Source of the DNA: Trochalopteron elliotii
Taxonomy: Eukaryota; Chordata; Aves; Passeriformes; Leiothrichidae
Assembly (NCBI GenBank): GCA_024734555.1
Contig: JANPWX010000614.1
Coordinates: forward strand, 116,617-180,616
Length of the DNA: 64,000 nucleotides
Direction of reading: 5' to 3'
Shown: piece after piece, positions 60,868 through 64,000 of the stretch
Layout of the letters: the number at the start of each line of letters is the position of its first letter
Position numbering within the stretch: the stretch's first letter is position 1
Notes under the pieces: model-generated
What the model was told of the DNA's origin: nothing
Databases searched by the model: none
What the model saw: the letters and a program-made list of their open reading frames with translations, nothing else
Program-made: the position numbers and the translations under genes

Positions 60868-61857
60868 GGCTGCTGATTGCCTTGTCAGGAAGTCCAGCAC
60901 TGGGAAAATCCCAGGTAAGGGTTAACAGCTCAGGGTGAGCATCAGTTAATTAAGACCCAAGTAGAGCAAGAAACACCCCATTTGCAAATGGCCCAAAGTC
61001 CTGACTCAGGGAGAGAGGAGGAGCAGGGGGATGGGCCCCCAAGGCCCATGACTCCGGCCCTGTGATTTTCCTGAGACACTGCAGGAGACACTGAATGAGG
61101 AAATGCTCCACAGGGTTTGCTCCATGGCTCGCCAGTGCTTGCTGCTGTGGCTGAGGGCAATATATCCACTGCCAGACCTGCATTTCTCATTCCCAATCCC
61201 AGCATCAGCACAGCTCCACTGAGTTTATAAGACCTCCAGACTGAAAGCCCACCTGGGCTTGTCCTGAGCTGAGCTGCATTTTTAACACCTTAACACCAAA
61301 TTCCCTCATGGCACCCAGGGGGCCAGAGCATTCTCTGCCAAAGCACCACTGTTCTGCTACAGTGCAATTCCATGCTGGCACCTCTGTACCCCGACTTGTC
61401 CTGGAGGTGCAGGGTGCTCCCAGCTGGCTTTCCAGACCTCTTCTGCTTTGCTTCATAACATGGGCAAAACTGCCAGCATTGCTGTGGCTTTTAGAAACAG
61501 ATCCCCTGCCAAACAGCTCTCCAACTTGCCAAAAACCAGCTGTGTCAGGGCAGGTCAGCAGCCCTGGAGCCCCATACGTCAGCATGGAGCAGTCAGTGTC
61601 CAGCTCCTACTCACTGGAAGCAGCTGACAGAAGCTGTAGCCCTCTGAAATTGCTCTCCAGGAGGTTTGGTCCATGCACAGACAAGGCCCAGGGCGGCAGG
61701 AGAGTCATCTGCCATGAGGCCACTTAGAAAATACCTCCCAAAAGATGATGGCACATATCACCTGCAAATGCTGTAAAGGTCACCTCATCCCTCTGTTCTT
61801 TTCTTGGCATGGGAACAGGCAACCCAAAATCCCTCTTAGGCTGGGTTTGGTTTGGTG

Positions 61858-61902
61858 CCATGCCATGCCATGCCATGCCACGCCATGCCATGCCATGCCA
61901 TA
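61858..61902. repeat. pentanucleotide satellite (ATGCC), about 9 copies
   Basis: Repeats of CATGC/ATGCC with one CATGC to CACGC change, about 1 kb from the GGATA satellite. Confidence 0.95.
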
Positions 61903-63239
61903 TGATGAATCCAGCTCAGAAGGAAAAGGCAGAACTGGAGGTGCCACCTTCACATCCCCCTGGTGAACGTGGGTATGTTGGTGTCAGCCTGGCGAGCGCC
62001 CAGTGCTGGGGCAAGGGGGTGAGTGCTGGTTGCTGTGGGAACAGGAATTCGAGTTGTTCTGCATCCCAGCTCTGGCTCTTTGCCTTTGATGTTGTGTTCA
62101 CCTCACCTTCAGTGCTTGCATTGAATTTTGTTCCCTCCTTCCATTGCCCTTTCCCTGAGAAAGAAATACCCCTGCACATCCACAAGGCAGAAGCAGAACT
62201 GGCGTGGAAGCCTTGGTGTCCCCACTGAGGGATGGCAGGAGGACATGGCATCCTGGGGAGGGCTGGGTGTGTGCAGCAACCATGGGGCCAGAACAGAGCC
62301 AGGTCTGACTGAGAGTCCCCAGCCAAGGGGGATTGCTCCCGGGTCTGCAGGGGCCAGGAGGTGCAGCTGCAGCAGCAGTGCTGCTGGTGGTGGGAATGCC
62401 ACGGTGCTTTCAAACAGCAGTATTGTGGAAAAGGACCTAAATTATTCTTGGGTACCTGCTACAACTCACCAGGCATGGCATGGAGCCAGGCAAGGGCACA
62501 CGTGCTGTCACTAGTATCCAAATAGTCCCTCCTGTCCTCTGGCCCACATGGGCTTTGTGCATCCTTGTGTCCACTCACTCCACCAGGCACAGGCAGACCT
62601 GGGCCACCAGTGTGGTTCCACAGGCATCTCAGTAGGATGCTTGGCACACAAGCATCCCTCTGTTGGCCTGGTCAGTCCAGGGTGGTGTGGAGAGGGTGAG
62701 GAGGACTGAGCAGTCCCTGGTGGGTGAAAGGAGGTGGATGCTCTTCTTTCCAGCACCCAGACCTTCCCTCTGTGCAAACTCTTAAGAGTGTTGGCACCAG
62801 GATGTGCAGTGGGAACCACGCTGACTCCACCATGACTTCCATGGCTTCACCTGGGTAGGAGGAGGCTGAATAAATACATGTGGCAGGGAAAATGTAAAAT
62901 GCAACGTTTTGAAAGGAAATTTTGTTGCCAAGAGCTTAAAAAAATATCCTTGCTGTGAATCAGCAATTTCAGGTGGAACCCAAACAATTCATGGGACCTG
63001 CTGGAGAACTGAGACCCAGAGCCATAGAGTGAGCCCCAAATGAAGAGCATGGGAGGAGGAGGAAGGAGAAGAGGGCTTGGCTCAAGGTGCTTGACCACAA
63101 TGTGGGCACAAGGAGACTCCCAGTGTCCCGCAGTTCCAGAGGGTGGAGGGAGGGAAGCTCGGCCCTCAGGGCCCCACTGCTCAGCCTCTCTGGAGACACG
63201 GCATCCCCAAAGCTTACCACCGCCACAACTCGTGAGCTC

Positions 63240-63400
63240 ACAGCTACAAGGAAGCTCTTTGTTCGCCGGGATGGCCACCCGCCGGCAGATGGAGCGACTA
63301 GCGGGGATGGGGCCGGATGATCTGTGGGAAGCCGCCGGCCAGCGAGGGGCAGCGGGGCCAGGGCTGTGGCTGGCGTAGAGCTGGCACAGGAGGAGGAGAC
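63240..63400. promoter_or_regulatory. small CpG-rich patch near the right edge
   Basis: A compact cluster of CpGs (GCCGGGATGG, GCCGCCGGCC). A short frame starting at the ATG at 63270 reads MATRRQMERLAGMGPDDLW and then becomes low complexity before a stop at 63376-63378. It may be the start of a first exon, but no family is recognised and no good donor decides it. Confidence 0.25.
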
Positions 63401-64000
63401 GGCAGCATCCTTTAGGGGCCCCTAAAATCCACCCTGGGCCCTAGGTCCCTGCTCCAAATATTGGTTCTGGTGTTGCTCCAGTCTGTTGGTGTCCGTGGGG
63501 CTTTGAAGCTCTTGCCCAACAAAACAACAGCACCCATCACCCATGGATAAATTCCATGGGGCAGATATCTGGGCTTATCCCTGCCAGACAGGATGCTCAT
63601 ACCACTCTCTGTCTGGGCTCTGCACCCTGCAGAGTCCCCCTTACTGCAGCCAGGCCTGGCACAGTGTTGGGAGAGATGCCCACTCCAGGTGAGGGCTGGT
63701 GGCAGCATGGCCAGAGCCAGCCCACGTGAGCACCAAGAGGGCACAGACCTGAGCGCCAGGGTGAGATGAGGCACCACAGGCCAGGCCCCATCTCCCCTCA
63801 CCAGCCCAGATCTGGTAAACAAACTGTCGATGCTGCCAGTGGCCTGAGGGGTGAGGAATCCACCCGGTGACCAATTGCTCTGGACCCTAGGGGCAGGGAT
63901 TGTCCCTGTGATAGTGAAAGGCTCATTTGAGCTGCTGGAAACACTGCTAGTAGTCACAGCCACCACCACAGAGCAATGACAACGATGATGACACTGACAA

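Larger units (their letters stand above)
56463..64000. other. no proven gene; CpG patches, LTR-like element and satellites
   Basis: GC rises towards the right edge. There are CpG-rich patches at 57395-57960 and 63240-63400, an LTR-like element near 59030-59551 and satellites at 60711 and 61858. Long open frames (for example minus strand 59490-60083 and 63412-63969) have no recognised family. Confidence 0.55.

Noticed and set aside
60697..60900. Minus-strand frame with repeated LSYPI peptide
   Set aside because: Pure product of the GGATA satellite.
1..64000. Search for tRNA, rRNA, CRISPR arrays, bacterial operons or phage genes
   Set aside because: None seen. The repeats are avian retroelements and satellites, and the gene structure is that of a vertebrate.

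Overview
This is a vertebrate genomic window, almost certainly from a bird and probably a passerine or other neoavian. The evidence is eleven CR1 LINE 3' ends (both orientations; most keep the typical end with runs like ATTCTATG or its complement), avian-type ERV LTRs, a compact CpG-island promoter, and introns much more AT-rich than the coding exons. There are no bacterial or viral genes, and no CRISPR array, tRNA or rRNA that I can see.

The one gene I can prove is TBC1D24 on the + strand. Its coding part spans 30931-45522 in six main exons (30931-31889, 38497-38655, 39626-39689, 41678-41773, 43507-43732, 45368-45522). All junctions are canonical AG/GT and join in frame to 552 codons plus a TGA stop, close to the roughly 553-residue short mammalian isoform. 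The first coding exon carries the whole TBC domain, and the other five carry the TLDc domain. An 18-nt candidate microexon at 34085-34102 lies in the 6.6-kb intron between them. It keeps the frame, has excellent splice sites, and sits at the same place and has the same length as the alternatively spliced mammalian microexon. Using it would give a 558-residue form.

The gene probably starts in the CpG island at about 17.5-18.36 kb, which is broken by a 370-bp assembly gap (17659-18028). A noncoding first exon there would be joined over a roughly 12-13-kb intron to an acceptor at 30854. The short leader of the first coding exon holds three upstream ATGs.

Layout: 1-17.2 kb, no recognisable gene, scattered CR1 copies and low-complexity tracts; 17.2-18.4 kb, C-rich tract and CpG island with gap; 18.4-30.85 kb, intron 1 with four CR1 copies; 30.85-45.5 kb, TBC1D24 coding exons, with one intron holding a CR1 split by a solo LTR with a GATGG target-site duplication; 45.5-about 47.7 kb, probable 3' UTR; 47.7-64 kb, no provable gene, with two more LTR-like elements, a CR1, a roughly 157-bp GGATA satellite, an ATGCC satellite and two CpG-rich patches (57.4-58.0 and 63.2-63.4 kb) that could be promoters or first exons of a neighbour.

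I do not see a wholly new biological system here. The items most worth checking are the microexon, the uORF cluster and the nested transposon insertion.
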